Shown: positions 25,304 through 34,380, counted from the first letter of the stretch. The stretch: DNA of 64,000 bases from Solirubrobacteraceae bacterium (GCA_031177685.1 JAPSGI010000001.1:62001-126000); one strand, 5' to 3'. The notes: generated by a model from the letters alone, not told the origin. Made by a program: numbers and translations.

Positions 25304-26551
25304 TCAGAGATAACGGATGTCGAATCCTTCGCGGTAGAAAACGTCGTTGCCCGTTCCGGTCGTGAAGTGATCCACGAAGCCGTCGCGGAGCTCGATCAGG
25401 TCGTCGCCTTGGCCGCCGTGGACCCTGTCTTCGCCGGCCTTGGGGTTGATCAGGTCGTTGCCGGCGAGCCCGCTGAAGAAGTCTGGTCCGTCGCTTCCGA
25501 TCAGGACGTCGTTCCCGGCGCCCCCTATGACGCCCTCGACCGAATTCGAGACGTCGTCGCGTTCGTAGCCGGTGCCGTCGTTGGCGCCGTCCTGAATGGT
25601 GACGGCCACCGCGGCCCTCCTGTCCTTGTAGCTCACGATGTCAGAGCCCGGGCCGCCGTAGAGGCGGTCGCCCGGAGGTGGACCGCCCGGCCGCGAGGGC
25701 GGCTGCGGGTTGTCGCGATCAGGGCCCTCGTCGAGGGTGTCACTGCCTTCCTTGCCCTCGACCAGGTCGGAACCCCTGTGGCCCCGGATCACGTTGTCAC
25801 GATCGTCACCGACCAGGTAATCGGCCCTCTGGCTGCCGGTGATGTTCTCGAACCGCAGGACCTGGTCTGACTCCGGTTCGCCGAAGCGCGCCCCGTCGTT
25901 TCGCACGCCGTCGAGCGTTACATTGACGCCGCTCAGGTTCTCCCGGCCGTAGTCGATCACGTCGCGGCCCGGCCCGCCGTCGTAGTGGTCGTCGTAGCGA
26001 CTGGGGTTCAATCTCTCGGGTACGAGGTTGGGTCGGATGTGGTCGCTGCCGCCCTCGCCGAGCACGGTCACGCGCCACCAGGCGCTCGTCCGTGGGCCGG
26101 GCTGAATGATGGGTATGCCGCTCGAATAGAAGTCGTTGCCGTCGCCCAGCTTGAGGATCATCTGCACCGGATAGCGCTTGCCGCAGGTGACGGCGTCCTC
26201 GCTCTCCTTGCTGCAACCCCGGCCTGCGCGTAGCCGCACGTGCGGTCCCTTGTCGTAGACGAGCACCTTCTCGTCCCCGAAATCTGGATCGAATGCCGTG
26301 TACACGGCATTGGTCTCTCCCGGTTCGGCGCTGAAGCAGACGATGCCCGCTCCGCACCGAAAGACGGTCGATGCATCGGCTGCGGCTGGCGCAAGTGTGG
26401 CGCCAGCCACGACGAGCAGCGCCGCGAAGACGCGACGGGCTGCAGCTCTGCGTGGGCGAGCCTCGAGCCGCGCGATGGGCCCCCCGCTTCCGTGCACTGC
26501 CAAACCTCCCGCTCCTGTCCAGCCCCTGCCAGGCGGCGATCGGATCAGCAT
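25304..26551 (-). CDS. Secreted RTX-type calcium-binding repeat protein
   Basis: Up to 415 residues. A signal peptide lies at about residues 40-60 (FAALLVVAGATLAP), so the true start may be GTG 26497 rather than ATG 26551. The mature protein has Cys residues near the start, then RTX-like nonapeptides (GGPGRDVIDYG, GGPGSDIVSY, GGAGNDVLIG, GLAGNDLINP, GGQGDDLIEL). RTX repeats bind calcium outside the cell. Its start lies about 70 bases from the left attachment repeat, so it is the first chromosomal gene beyond the element. Confidence 0.8.
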   Translation of the reverse strand: MLIRSPPGRGWTGAGGLAVHGSGGPIARLEARPRRAAARRVFAALLVVAGATLAPAAADASTVFRCGAGIVCFSAEPGETNAVYTAFDPDFGDEKVLVYDKGPHVRLRAGRGCSKESEDAVTCGKRYPVQMILKLGDGNDFYSSGIPIIQPGPRTSAWWRVTVLGEGGSDHIRPNLVPERLNPSRYDDHYDGGPGRDVIDYGRENLSGVNVTLDGVRNDGARFGEPESDQVLRFENITGSQRADYLVGDDRDNVIRGHRGSDLVEGKEGSDTLDEGPDRDNPQPPSRPGGPPPGDRLYGGPGSDIVSYKDRRAAVAVTIQDGANDGTGYERDDVSNSVEGVIGGAGNDVLIGSDGPDFFSGLAGNDLINPKAGEDRVHGGQGDDLIELRDGFVDHFTTGTGNDVFYREGFDIRYL

Positions 26552-26622
26552 GCTCTCCTGCGTGGACCGGCGCTGTCAAGGCCTTGAGACCCTACGAACA
26601 CGCCGTGTGGGCGACCGGGATG

Positions 26623-26668
26623 ATGGGCGCGGCTGGGTTCGAACCAGCGACCTCTCGCGTGTGAAGCG
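26623..26668. repeat. Left attachment site (46-base copy of tRNA-Val 3' half)
   Basis: Identical to 38600-38645. It carries the anticodon-loop-to-3'-end part of tRNA-Val (CAC), including the T-loop GGTTCGAAC in reverse orientation, but the 5' half of a tRNA is absent. Bases outside the 46 differ at both ends, so the edges are sharp. Confidence 0.9.
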
Positions 26669-27296
26669 CGAGGACGACGCGGCAAGATCTGGGCCAATCT
26701 GGCTCTACGACGAGGGTTGGGTCGCCGTGGGCAGTTCGGTCGCCGGGACGGGATGCCGGTGGACCCGGGTGGATCCGCTCCGATCCGGGCAATCGTTGCC
26801 CACGAGCTTGCGGTCATCCATCCCGACGTGGAGTTCCGATCGCTGATCGCCGACACGGAGCGCCGTACGATAGGGACACGAGGCGCGCGTGAGTCGCGGG
26901 AGCTGATAGTCGAGCTGATTTGACTCTACCTACCGCAAGGAGTGTCGCCGTCGGCTGTCGCGATCGCTGGCCGCCGGCTAAGGGTTCCCTCCGCACCAGT
27001 TGCGAAGGTTCTGCGCCGTGCCGACGCGCCAAGACAGCCTCGATGCGCTCACGGACTACGAGATCCGCATCCGAGCGGCCATCGACCGCGACGAGCATCA
27101 CGATCAGCGTCGAGCGATCCTCCAAGAGGCGGCCTCCCACCTACGCCCGTCTCCTCAATCGCCGATGCTTCTATCAAGGTCTTCCGCGCCGTCTCGTTGG
27201 CGGACGGACCTGCCCGGGGATCCCACAACGCGTGCCCCGAAAGCTCGCCGGAGTTCCGCCCCGCACGGGCGCGTAGCCCCGACCTAGGACCGGGGC
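26669..27296. other. Stretch with only weak coding candidates
   Basis: Two plus-strand frames are possible. One is 26753-26923 (ATG, 56 aa, with a helical part IRAIVAHELAVIHPDVEFRS). The other is 27018-27287 (GTG, 89 aa), whose first 40 residues look like a helical protein (LTDYEIRIRAAIDRDEHHDQ) but whose tail is Ser/Pro/Arg-rich and unconvincing. A longer minus-strand frame 26814-27140 has no recognisable features. I treat the stretch as uncertain. Confidence 0.35.
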
Positions 27297-27674
27297 CTAT
27301 GTGGGGAACGGGGTTTCAGGAGGCGACTGGAGGTCGCTTACGCGCTGGACCGGGCTGCCTGTAGCGTCGAACGTGAGGTCGAATACATCCTCCGTGACGT
27401 TCTCAGCGGACAGCTCCGTGTCGGTTTCGTCAATCGGGTTCTTATAGGTCACGTTGAACCTGACTCGAGCGGCGACCTTGCCGTCGTGGCGCTTGACCTT
27501 CTCGACCTTGGTCGGCTCAGCTGCGACCGCCTGCTGCTGGCCCCCTACGTCAAATACGTCCCCGATCAGATCGATGAACTCTTGCGGGTGCTGATCGCGC
27601 CAGTCTTCGATCGCCTGGAGAATCTCGTCCTCGCCCAGCACGGCGAGGAGCCCAGGGTCCGCATCATCAGCCAT
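27297..27674 (-). CDS. Acidic hypothetical protein (element cargo)
   Basis: A 125-residue soluble protein with an acidic helical N-terminus (LGEDEILQAIEDWRDQHPQE) and a beta-rich C-terminal half (AARVRFNVTYKNPIDETDTE). There is no signal peptide. No family is recognised. It lies at the left end of the element, on the same strand as the two lipoprotein genes but separated from them. Confidence 0.6.
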   Translation of the reverse strand: MADDADPGLLAVLGEDEILQAIEDWRDQHPQEFIDLIGDVFDVGGQQQAVAAEPTKVEKVKRHDGKVAARVRFNVTYKNPIDETDTELSAENVTEDVFDLTFDATGSPVQRVSDLQSPPETPFPT

Positions 27675-27747
27675 GGATGAAGGATACGCACCGCCCGCCT
27701 CCGGGGCGGGCGGTCATCGTCAGGGCCGGTACGCCGGACGAACGGAA

Positions 27748-28092
27748 CTACCGCGACTCCATGATGCAACTCCTGCCGTCGCGGTCACACGTAACGTCGG
27801 TCACCGTCTCGAGCGCGCCCGGGGGACTGACGAAGCTCGACAGGCACTTGTACGCGGTTTCGGATTGCTTGGCGCACGTCGTCCGGGCATCCACGGACGT
27901 ACCCTGCTTCACGGCCTCGCCAAGCGCCCGGTTTTGGACCTCGTCGTTGACCTGGCGCTCGATCGCGGCTGTATCCCGCCGGTCCTGCTCAACCCGGTCG
28001 AGCGGGGTGCTAGCGGGTGGCGACTCAGTGGGTGAGCCGCAGCCGGCAAGGACAACTGCGACCGCCGTGGACCCAAGCCAGCGGGCCATCAT
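27748..28092 (-). CDS. Putative lipoprotein with paired Cys
   Basis: A 114-residue protein. The N-terminal signal ends with the lipobox VLAGC (Cys18), followed by a Ser/Pro linker. The mature part has a helical segment and four further Cys residues (TTCAKQ, YKCLSS, VTCDRD and SCIMESR). Its start overlaps the stop of the upstream lipoprotein gene by four bases. The pair is probably exported and membrane-attached. Function unknown. Confidence 0.65.
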   Translation of the reverse strand: MMARWLGSTAVAVVLAGCGSPTESPPASTPLDRVEQDRRDTAAIERQVNDEVQNRALGEAVKQGTSVDARTTCAKQSETAYKCLSSFVSPPGALETVTDVTCDRDGRSCIMESR

Positions 28093-28526
28093 GACCCTTC
28101 GGCGACAGCGACTACCCTCCGGAACTTGGCTCGCTCGGTCGCGGTTAGACGACGCGGCTCGCCGTAGCGGTAGACACGCGCACCGATCTGCCTGACCACG
28201 CCGCGGCCCGGAAACTCGTCGGTGTAGACCTTTCGGATGCGTCCGTAGTCTGAGCGGGCGTCGTCGGCGCTTCGGTATCCGACGATGCTGACGCCGTCCA
28301 CCGTGAGGGCCTTGACCGCGGTGCCGCTAACTGCGTCGTCCTCGGGTGTGTAGCCGGCGTCTTCGAGGCGGTGGCGTACTTCGGCGAGCGACGCTTCGCG
28401 CTGACCCGGATGCGTGATCGTCGGCGTAGCGGTCGGCCCGGTCGTCGGACTAGCGGTTTCGTCAGCGGAGCCGCCGCAGCCCCCCACAGTAGCGGCGATG
28501 AGAACGGCAAAGATCCTCGCGCGCAA
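28089..28526 (-). CDS. Putative lipoprotein
   Basis: A 145-residue protein with a signal ending in TVGGC (Cys17), a Thr/Pro-rich spacer and a soluble domain (ASLAEVRHRLEDAGYTPEDD, then VDGVSIVGYRSADDARSDYG). The domain resembles small periplasmic alpha/beta proteins, but no family is recognised. It overlaps the following lipoprotein gene by four bases, forming a two-gene unit. Confidence 0.65.
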   Translation of the reverse strand: MRARIFAVLIAATVGGCGGSADETASPTTGPTATPTITHPGQREASLAEVRHRLEDAGYTPEDDAVSGTAVKALTVDGVSIVGYRSADDARSDYGRIRKVYTDEFPGRGVVRQIGARVYRYGEPRRLTATERAKFRRVVAVAEGS

Positions 28527-28648
28527 CCTCTACTCCTTCCTGGACCTGTTCGCGGCATCACGCACAACCAGAGCGTCGACTTTCGGCCCGGCGAGCTTAC
28601 CGGGTTGGTTCTGGTCACGTTGGCTTTGTGCGCTGACCATGCCCGGTC

Positions 28649-28882
28649 GTGGCCACGCCTCTCGAGACGCTCGGCGGAACCGTTCGGGTTATGCGACTTG
28701 CTAAATCCTGGACCCAGGAGGATCTGGCCGACCGGAGCGGTCTCGCGGTCGTTCAGATCAGCAGGATTGAGCGAGGTGTGCGGGAGATTCGCCTGACCAC
28801 GCTCCTTAGGCTGCTTGCGGCGCTCGATACAACGCCGAATGAACTCCTGACCGGACTCTACGAGAAGCCGTCTACTCCGTAG
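28649..28882 (+). CDS. XRE-family helix-turn-helix regulator
   Basis: A 77-residue protein starting with GTG 28649. Nearly the whole length is one HTH_3 domain: VRVMRLAKSWTQEDLADRSG, AVVQISRIERG and LTTLLRLLAALDTTPNELL. Such short Cro/CI-like proteins control genes on mobile elements. It is divergent from the lipoprotein pair and upstream of the AlbA_2 gene; its target is unknown. Confidence 0.85.
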   Translation: MATPLETLGGTVRVMRLAKSWTQEDLADRSGLAVVQISRIERGVREIRLTTLLRLLAALDTTPNELLTGLYEKPSTP

Positions 28883-29058
28883 TGGACGCCTCGTCCCGCT
28901 CGGCAGAGGCCGGCGCGAGGTCGTCAACGGCTTGGCGGCTCGAATAGGGTTTCCCGCGTTCCGGGCGGCCGGGGAGAGGCCCCCGTCACGGGGACGCCAG
29001 TGAGTAGCGGCTCAGATCGCGCTCAAGGGCAGGCTCGGCGCGGTCTACCATCGAGCGG

Positions 29059-30243
29059 GTGGACCCCAAGAGCATTCACCTGCTCTCCCTCGGCGATCTG
29101 ACCGCGGAAGACCTACAAGGGCTGATCGACCACGGCGAGGACGGGAACGTCGAACGGAAGCGCCAGCTCCCCGAGCCCCCCGCGTTCGGAGCCGCCGTCA
29201 ACTCGTTCGCTAACACGGTTGGCGGCTGGGTGCTACTTGGTGTCGATGACGACCGAAGCATCCACGGCTTCGAGAAGCCGGCCAATCTTGACCTACAGTC
29301 CCACCTAGCCGCCCGACTGCGAAACGAGGCCGATCCGCTGCCGCCGTTCGTCGCCGACATGCGGCCGGTGGGCGATAAGCAGATTTGCGCGGTCCGCGTG
29401 TTCCCCTCGACTAGCCTGCCGCACATCGTCCGCGGCACTGGCGCGGTTTACGTGCGAACCTCGAAGGGCAAGGAGCCGATCGATGATCAGCGCGTCTTGA
29501 TCGAGCTGGCCCGGCGGGGGGAGCGCGCCGAGCAGGAAGCACGCGCCCGGCTGACGGACCTCTCGGTCATCTACTCGGCTCTCGTTCCGCCGGATGCCCC
29601 ACAGGGTCAGATCGCCCGATCGGGTGACCCCAACAATACGAAGGTCATCGTCCGGGCCGCCCCCGTCTTGGTCACGCCTCAGTTCGCTGACTGGCCGATC
29701 TCCGAGCGCGGTGCGAACTGGTGCTTTCGTGCAGTCACCAGCATTCCGCTGCCCGGGGACCCCACGGCCAACGCGTACGTCGACGCGCACGGTCGTGGGG
29801 CCGTGGCCCGGACGTTCACGGAAGCGGCGCTCCCTTCTCGTGGGACCTTTGGCGGGACCGTCGCGGCTGACTCGGCAGGGCTGATCGGCGCCTACCTCAG
29901 TCGGCCCAAGCGCGGCGCCGAGCACCTCCCCGTTTTGCGCCGCGAGCTGATCCGGCCGCTCATTGACCTTGTCGCTGACGGGCTCGCCCAAGCCGAGGCA
30001 TACGGGCGCGCCGTGATGGACATGTGGCTCTGCCTGCCCGGTGATGTGGCCGTCAATGAAGCGCAGCGTCACCAGCCCGGACCGAACCCCGACGCGACCC
30101 GGGAGGTAGAGATCCACGCCAGCGGCGAGGTGACCATTCCCTCCTCTGAGGAGGAGACCGCGGCGCTCGGTCGCCAGTGGGAGCGGGAGCTGGCGCGCAA
30201 CTTCGGCATCCACGCGTGGGAGGGCGCGGCCAGCGCCGACTGA
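29059..30243 (+). CDS. AlbA_2 (Schlafen-like) domain protein
   Basis: A 394-residue protein with GTG start. Residues about 15-150 form the AlbA_2 domain: DGNVERKRQLP, AAVNSFANTVGGWVLLGVDD and SIHGFEK, then YVRTSKGKEPI. The Glu-x-Lys and FANTxGG motifs are characteristic of this putative nucleic-acid-binding or nuclease-like domain. The C-terminal 240 residues are not recognised. AlbA_2 proteins occur in defence islands and as regulators. It is the first gene of the plus-strand cargo cluster. Confidence 0.8.
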   Translation: MDPKSIHLLSLGDLTAEDLQGLIDHGEDGNVERKRQLPEPPAFGAAVNSFANTVGGWVLLGVDDDRSIHGFEKPANLDLQSHLAARLRNEADPLPPFVADMRPVGDKQICAVRVFPSTSLPHIVRGTGAVYVRTSKGKEPIDDQRVLIELARRGERAEQEARARLTDLSVIYSALVPPDAPQGQIARSGDPNNTKVIVRAAPVLVTPQFADWPISERGANWCFRAVTSIPLPGDPTANAYVDAHGRGAVARTFTEAALPSRGTFGGTVAADSAGLIGAYLSRPKRGAEHLPVLRRELIRPLIDLVADGLAQAEAYGRAVMDMWLCLPGDVAVNEAQRHQPGPNPDATREVEIHASGEVTIPSSEEETAALGRQWERELARNFGIHAWEGAASAD

Positions 30244-30259
30244 CCTAGAATCGCTGGAC

Positions 30260-30478
30260 ATGCCGACCAGAATCGTGCTGCTTGTCGCCTCAGGCTCCGG
30301 CGGACCCCGCGAGATCTACGTCACCGAGGACCCAGCGGACGTCGCCGGTGTGCTCAACAAGGTGGGAATCGCCGAGCTGACCGCCGAAGGTAGCGGCAAC
30401 AAGGTCTATGTCAGCGCCGGTGCGGTCGCCTTCCTGACCGAGGGGACTCAGCCCAGCGGCCGTGCGAGCTTCACTTAG
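30260..30478 (+). CDS. Small hypothetical protein following the AlbA_2 gene
   Basis: A 72-residue protein beginning RIVLLVASGSGGPREIYVTE, probably a small beta-rich fold. It starts 16 bases after the AlbA_2 stop, so it is likely co-transcribed with it. No family is recognised. Confidence 0.6.
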   Translation: MPTRIVLLVASGSGGPREIYVTEDPADVAGVLNKVGIAELTAEGSGNKVYVSAGAVAFLTEGTQPSGRASFT

Positions 30479-30676
30479 GTGGAAGCTCATCCGGTTCCCG
30501 ATCGGGATCCCTCGCGAGAGGGTTAACGCGGACATTGCCCGGACGCGCTGGCGGCGCCTCGCCACTAGATCCGGCCGCCGAGTGCGAAAAACCCGCCGTC
30601 GCCTGGAATAGCCCGAAGGACAGGGAGCCGCTCCGCAGTGGTCGCGCAGTGCGCCCCACGACACAGTGCTTGGGAG

Positions 30677-31315
30677 TTAGTCGCCGGAAGCCCGACCAAG
30701 GGCACTAGGGAGCAGCGACCGCGCCTTGACATGCGGGTACTGGCCGTTCCTGACCTCCAAACGGGTTTCGTCGCGGTGATGCCCGGCCGCATCCGAGAAC
30801 GCGATCGTCACCGCGAAGTCTTCGAGAACCGCTGCGATCGCTTCCGCGGCGCGTGCGCCCTCGTCGCCATCCTCGACCATGAAACCCACTCGCGTGAGCT
30901 CGCCAGGCGGTAGGACCAGCGTCTCCGCGCTTGCCTCCACGACGTCGCCCCCGACCTCAAACTCAACGGACTCGATCAGCGCCGCGCCGTTGCCGACATT
31001 GCGGATCGGCACGGATGCACCGAACGCGGGTCGGTCGCTCCTGGGGGTCGAGTAGGTACCCAGAGAGACATCGGCAGGATCGCGGCCTGACGCCTCCGCC
31101 CTCTCGCGGTACAGGCCCTTCGGGACATTGGCGATGAAAGGTCTCGTCTGTGCTTCGAGTGCGTCCTGCGCGGCGCGGGTTTGCGCTCGCAGGTGCCGCA
31201 CCGTCACGAGCGCGGCAATCGCGGCGACGGCGGCCGCGACCGCACTTACGGTCTGGGCCCACTCTGGCGCTGCCAGCGCTTGCACTTCGTGAAGGAGCTG
31301 ACCCACGCGTTCCAT
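30677..31315 (-). CDS. Membrane-anchored hypothetical protein
   Basis: A 212-residue protein with one N-terminal membrane helix (about residues 20-42, VSAVAAAVAAIAALVTV), a short coiled segment and a cytoplasmic or external beta-rich domain (VPIRNVGNGAALIESVEFEV). The pattern of a membrane helix followed by a DUF-like beta domain with RNVGNGPA-type motif is common in phage and island proteins of unknown function. It is a lone gene on the minus strand, between the AlbA_2 and DUF3800 genes. Confidence 0.65.
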   Translation of the reverse strand: MERVGQLLHEVQALAAPEWAQTVSAVAAAVAAIAALVTVRHLRAQTRAAQDALEAQTRPFIANVPKGLYRERAEASGRDPADVSLGTYSTPRSDRPAFGASVPIRNVGNGAALIESVEFEVGGDVVEASAETLVLPPGELTRVGFMVEDGDEGARAAEAIAAVLEDFAVTIAFSDAAGHHRDETRLEVRNGQYPHVKARSLLPSALGRASGD

Positions 31316-31442
31316 CAGGTTCGTGCTGTCAATTTGCGCAACGACTTTGCCTAGTGGCTTGCTTAGGACCCCTCTACGGTGGCCAACCGCGGGCTCTGGT
31401 CTATCAAGGACCAGATCTCGCCGAACCTCGCGAGGGCACTGC

Positions 31443-31502
31443 GGCGCAGTCGTCGTCGGCGGCCCGCCGTGCCAGTCCTATGGTTTCGCGGGATTAGCGG
31501 GG
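31443..31502 (+). pseudogene. Remnant of a cytosine-5 DNA methyltransferase (motif IV)
   Basis: The plus-strand frame here reads GAVVVGGPPCQSYGFAGLAG followed by IRAERSG. This matches the catalytic motif IV (GGPPCQ...G) of C5-cytosine methyltransferases, with the nucleophile Cys. Motifs I and VI-X are absent from the surrounding sequence, and the DUF3800 start lies about 60 bases later in the same frame. It looks like a decayed or recombined restriction-modification fragment. Confidence 0.5.
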
Positions 31503-31565
31503 ATTCGGGCAGAAAGGAGCGGTTTGTGCTCTCCCGTCGCCGTCGCCAGTTCTACGGTGCACGGC

Positions 31566-32348
31566 ATGGCCGAGCGCCGCTGCTTCAACGCCTACATCGA
31601 CGAGTCCGGGGACGAGGGCTTCACCCGGATTGGCTGGCGCGCACGCGGCGTCCAAGAGGCGTCGTCGGAGTGGCTGCTGCTCGGCGCCGTGTTGGTATTC
31701 GAGGAGCAGGACGCCGAGCGCACCCGCGCCGTTGACCGGCTGCGCGAGGTCGTTGGTCGCACGCAGAGCAGGAAGCCGCTCCACTGGCGAGATCTGCGAA
31801 ACGACCACGGCAAGAAGCGCCGGGCGATGGACCTGCTTGCCGGCGAGCCGCTCGTCTTCTCCGCGGTCGCCATGTCCAAGCGTCACATCCAGGGCTACGG
31901 GGGTACTGCGCTGGAGCGACGCAAGGGCTACCTCTACAACTGGGCCGCGCGGCTGCTGATCGAACGTTTGAGCTGGTTCGCCGACAAGTCGGGCCGGCAG
32001 CTGAACCTGCTGTTCGAGAACCGCGCCAGCACGCGCTACGGCGACCTCAACCACTATGTGCGCACGATCCAGACCGACCCCGAGTGCTCGATCGCGAAGG
32101 ACTCGATTGCCTCCGCCCAGCCGGTGGAGGCATCACGGAAGGGCGTCCAAATCGCTGACTACTTTGTCAGCGCGGCTGCCGAGGCGCTGGAGCCCGACCT
32201 CGACGGCTACCTAGAGGAGGATTACCTCCTGCGGCTGGGCAAGCGGCTCTACCGACCGACCGGCACCGACGTCCTGAAGTACGGCTTCAAGGTGTTCCCC
32301 GACGAGGCCGCAGACCTGGACCGGTACCCGTGGATGGCCTCGCTCTGA
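31566..32348 (+). CDS. DUF3800 protein (RNase H-like fold)
   Basis: A 260-residue protein from ATG 31566. It begins CFNAYIDESGDEGF, the conserved acidic start of DUF3800, and has KGVQIADYFVSAAAEAL near the C-terminal end, where family members carry an acidic cluster. DUF3800 proteins are thought to adopt an RNase H-like fold; most are uncharacterised and many sit in phage or defence contexts. The reading frame continues upstream through the methyltransferase remnant, so the exact start is inferred from the domain. Confidence 0.8.
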   Translation: MAERRCFNAYIDESGDEGFTRIGWRARGVQEASSEWLLLGAVLVFEEQDAERTRAVDRLREVVGRTQSRKPLHWRDLRNDHGKKRRAMDLLAGEPLVFSAVAMSKRHIQGYGGTALERRKGYLYNWAARLLIERLSWFADKSGRQLNLLFENRASTRYGDLNHYVRTIQTDPECSIAKDSIASAQPVEASRKGVQIADYFVSAAAEALEPDLDGYLEEDYLLRLGKRLYRPTGTDVLKYGFKVFPDEAADLDRYPWMASL

Positions 32349-32402
32349 GCGGGTAGCTTGGGGCGGGTGGGAATCCGCCGGGGGCCGGGGTACTGTCCGC
32401 AT

Positions 32403-32500
32403 AGCAGGCAGGTGCGCGCGAGAACACCCGTAGGCCTCGCAACGCGGGGCAGCCCCTGGGAGTCCGGGGGCGGGATCCTACGGCTCGGGGCCTGCCTGCT
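32403..32500 (+). ncRNA. Strongly folded RNA candidate
   Basis: Nested perfect stems are visible. AGCAGGCAGG (32403-32412) pairs with CCTGCCTGCT (32491-32500), CGAG (32419-32422) with CTCG (32484-32487), and CCGTAGG (32428-32434) with CCTACGG (32477-32483). Inside are two hairpins: CCTCGC/GCGGGG (32435-32449) and GCCCC/GGGGC (32452-32471). This gives a three-way junction of about 98 bases followed by a short T-rich run (TTTCGTT). No known RNA family is recognised. It lies between the DUF3800 and ATPase genes. Confidence 0.45.
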
Positions 32501-32640
32501 TTCGTTCTCGTTCGAGCGATGGCCGATCGAGCCTCGTTAGAACGCGGCTGATGCACCGCTGTTTGAAACGGCTGAGGAGGCCCCCGGGGCTCGCTGGCCG
32601 GGCGCCAATCACGACGGCCAGCTCAGGTACGGTCCGGGTA

Positions 32641-34305
32641 ATGCAGCCGATCTCGGACGATCAGGTCGTCAAGCTACTCCCGGTGCTCGCTGAGGCGGCT
32701 CGGGCCGACAAGGGTACGGCCGAGCGCTTCGTGCCCCCGCGCATCGGGATCCTTGAGGAGACGGCTTCTCGAAGGCACCAGTTCGTCTTTGGTCGCCGAG
32801 GCGTCGGAAAGAGCACGCTCCTTCGCAAGATCGAAAGCCAGGCGGCGAGTGAAGGGCATGGTGACGTCATCTTTGTCGACGTTGAGACCCTCCGCGGCCG
32901 CCCCTATCCCGATGTCCTCATCGAGCTGCTCATCGAGCTGCTCGATTCGCTTGAGCGACGGCTCAAGGCGAAGGCGGGTCGAGTTGATCTGAAGCGGTCC
33001 CGGCGACAGACTCGGAAGGCGCTTCGCGACCTCACCAGGACCATGCGGCAGCTCCGCAACGAGCCGCAAGTCGCCCAGCGAGTGATCCGGCAGCTTCAAT
33101 CGACCGGCCGGGGTATCGACCTTGGGGCCGGGATCGAAGGTAGGGTCAAGCGAGTGATCAGCGCGAAGGCGAGGGCTGAGTACAAGAAGCTGCGCTCGCG
33201 CGAGGAAACCAAGGAGGCGCACGTCGAGGAGTCGAAGATGGATGGCCTCCAAGGCGCGGCCGTGCTCATTCGACAGACCCTCGCTAGGGCGCAGGAGCAC
33301 CTCGATGGCGGCGCGACGTTGATCGTTCTCGATGACTTCTACCACGTGCCCTACGACGCCCAGCCCGACGTCCTGGCATACCTACATCAGGTCGTCAAGA
33401 ACTTGGGGATCTACCTGAAGGTGTGCGGGGTCCGTCACCGCATCCAGCCGTTCGTGGAGGCGGATCCGCCTCGCGGCCTCCAACCAGATCAAGATGCGGG
33501 CGAGGTATCGCTGGACATCACGCTTGAGCGCTTCACGACTGCCCAGACATTTCTTGAGCGCGTCCTACAGGGGATCACCGACCCGCTGAAGATCTCGCTC
33601 GATGACTTGATCACCGAGGGGGGCCGCCGACGACTCGTCCTTGGGTCGGGTGGCGTCGCGCGTGACTACCTCAACCTCACCCAGCGCGCGCTGCGCATCG
33701 CGAACGAGCGGGAGGCGAATCCGAGCCGACCGCATAACCGGATTGGCGCGGAGGACGTCAATGAGGCGGCGGCCGCGATGTTCGCTCAAAAGCAAGAGGA
33801 CCTTCGCCGCGACGCGAGTACCGACGCTGACAAGCTGCGCGAGCGGCTTGCCGACCTCGTGAAGTTCAGCCTCGACGTGAACAAGACGAACGTCTTCCTG
33901 GTCGAGGGGCCAAATCTTCAGGAGGAGGAGTGGGGCAAGGAGATTCAGGCGCTCGCAGACCTCCGCCTACTTCATGAGTTCGGGAACCTGTCCGAGAAGA
34001 GAGGGACGCACCGAGGGCGGCGCTTCGTGGGATTCACGCTCGACCTGAGCAACTACACGGGCACGCGATCCGAGCAAATCACTCAAATCGAGTTCTGGAC
34101 CCGGGAGGGCAAGCAGGCGGCCCGGAGGGCAAACCTGATCTACACGCCGGGTGCGTCCGACCGGCCCCCGAAGAAGAAGGCCGAAAAGCCTCAGCCGGAC
34201 GAGGCCCAAGCCGTTCTGGATGTGTCGGAGTGGGAACAGACCGACATCTACAGCGTCCTGGAGGAGGGAAGTCCCGCCGAGAGTCCGGCCGAGGCCGAGT
34301 TGTAG
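32641..34305 (+). CDS. P-loop ATPase with coiled-coil insertion (AAA+/STAND-like)
   Basis: A 554-residue protein from ATG 32641. Walker A is GRRGVGKST (51-59) and Walker B is TLIVLDDFYH (about 226-235). Between them lies a 90-residue Lys/Arg-rich coiled segment (about 105-200). VCGVRHRI follows the Walker B strand as a sensor-like segment. The C-terminal part has GVARDYLNLTQRAL and a possible winged-helix region. The overall pattern is that of ORC/STAND-type ATPases, and many such proteins on islands are defence effectors or regulators. No partner domain is fused to it. The frame is open upstream but that part looks non-coding. Confidence 0.75.
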   Translation: MQPISDDQVVKLLPVLAEAARADKGTAERFVPPRIGILEETASRRHQFVFGRRGVGKSTLLRKIESQAASEGHGDVIFVDVETLRGRPYPDVLIELLIELLDSLERRLKAKAGRVDLKRSRRQTRKALRDLTRTMRQLRNEPQVAQRVIRQLQSTGRGIDLGAGIEGRVKRVISAKARAEYKKLRSREETKEAHVEESKMDGLQGAAVLIRQTLARAQEHLDGGATLIVLDDFYHVPYDAQPDVLAYLHQVVKNLGIYLKVCGVRHRIQPFVEADPPRGLQPDQDAGEVSLDITLERFTTAQTFLERVLQGITDPLKISLDDLITEGGRRRLVLGSGGVARDYLNLTQRALRIANEREANPSRPHNRIGAEDVNEAAAAMFAQKQEDLRRDASTDADKLRERLADLVKFSLDVNKTNVFLVEGPNLQEEEWGKEIQALADLRLLHEFGNLSEKRGTHRGRRFVGFTLDLSNYTGTRSEQITQIEFWTREGKQAARRANLIYTPGASDRPPKKKAEKPQPDEAQAVLDVSEWEQTDIYSVLEEGSPAESPAEAEL

Positions 34306-34380
34306 TCCGGATCGCGGCGGTCCGCGCCGAGCCAAACTCCGTCCGCCTAGCAGCCCACGGGCGGTACATATGTCTGCGTC

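Noticed and set aside
26592-26792. A minus-strand frame encoding TREVAGSNPAAP
   Set aside because: This sequence is the typical false protein read through a tRNA 3' half (here the attachment repeat).
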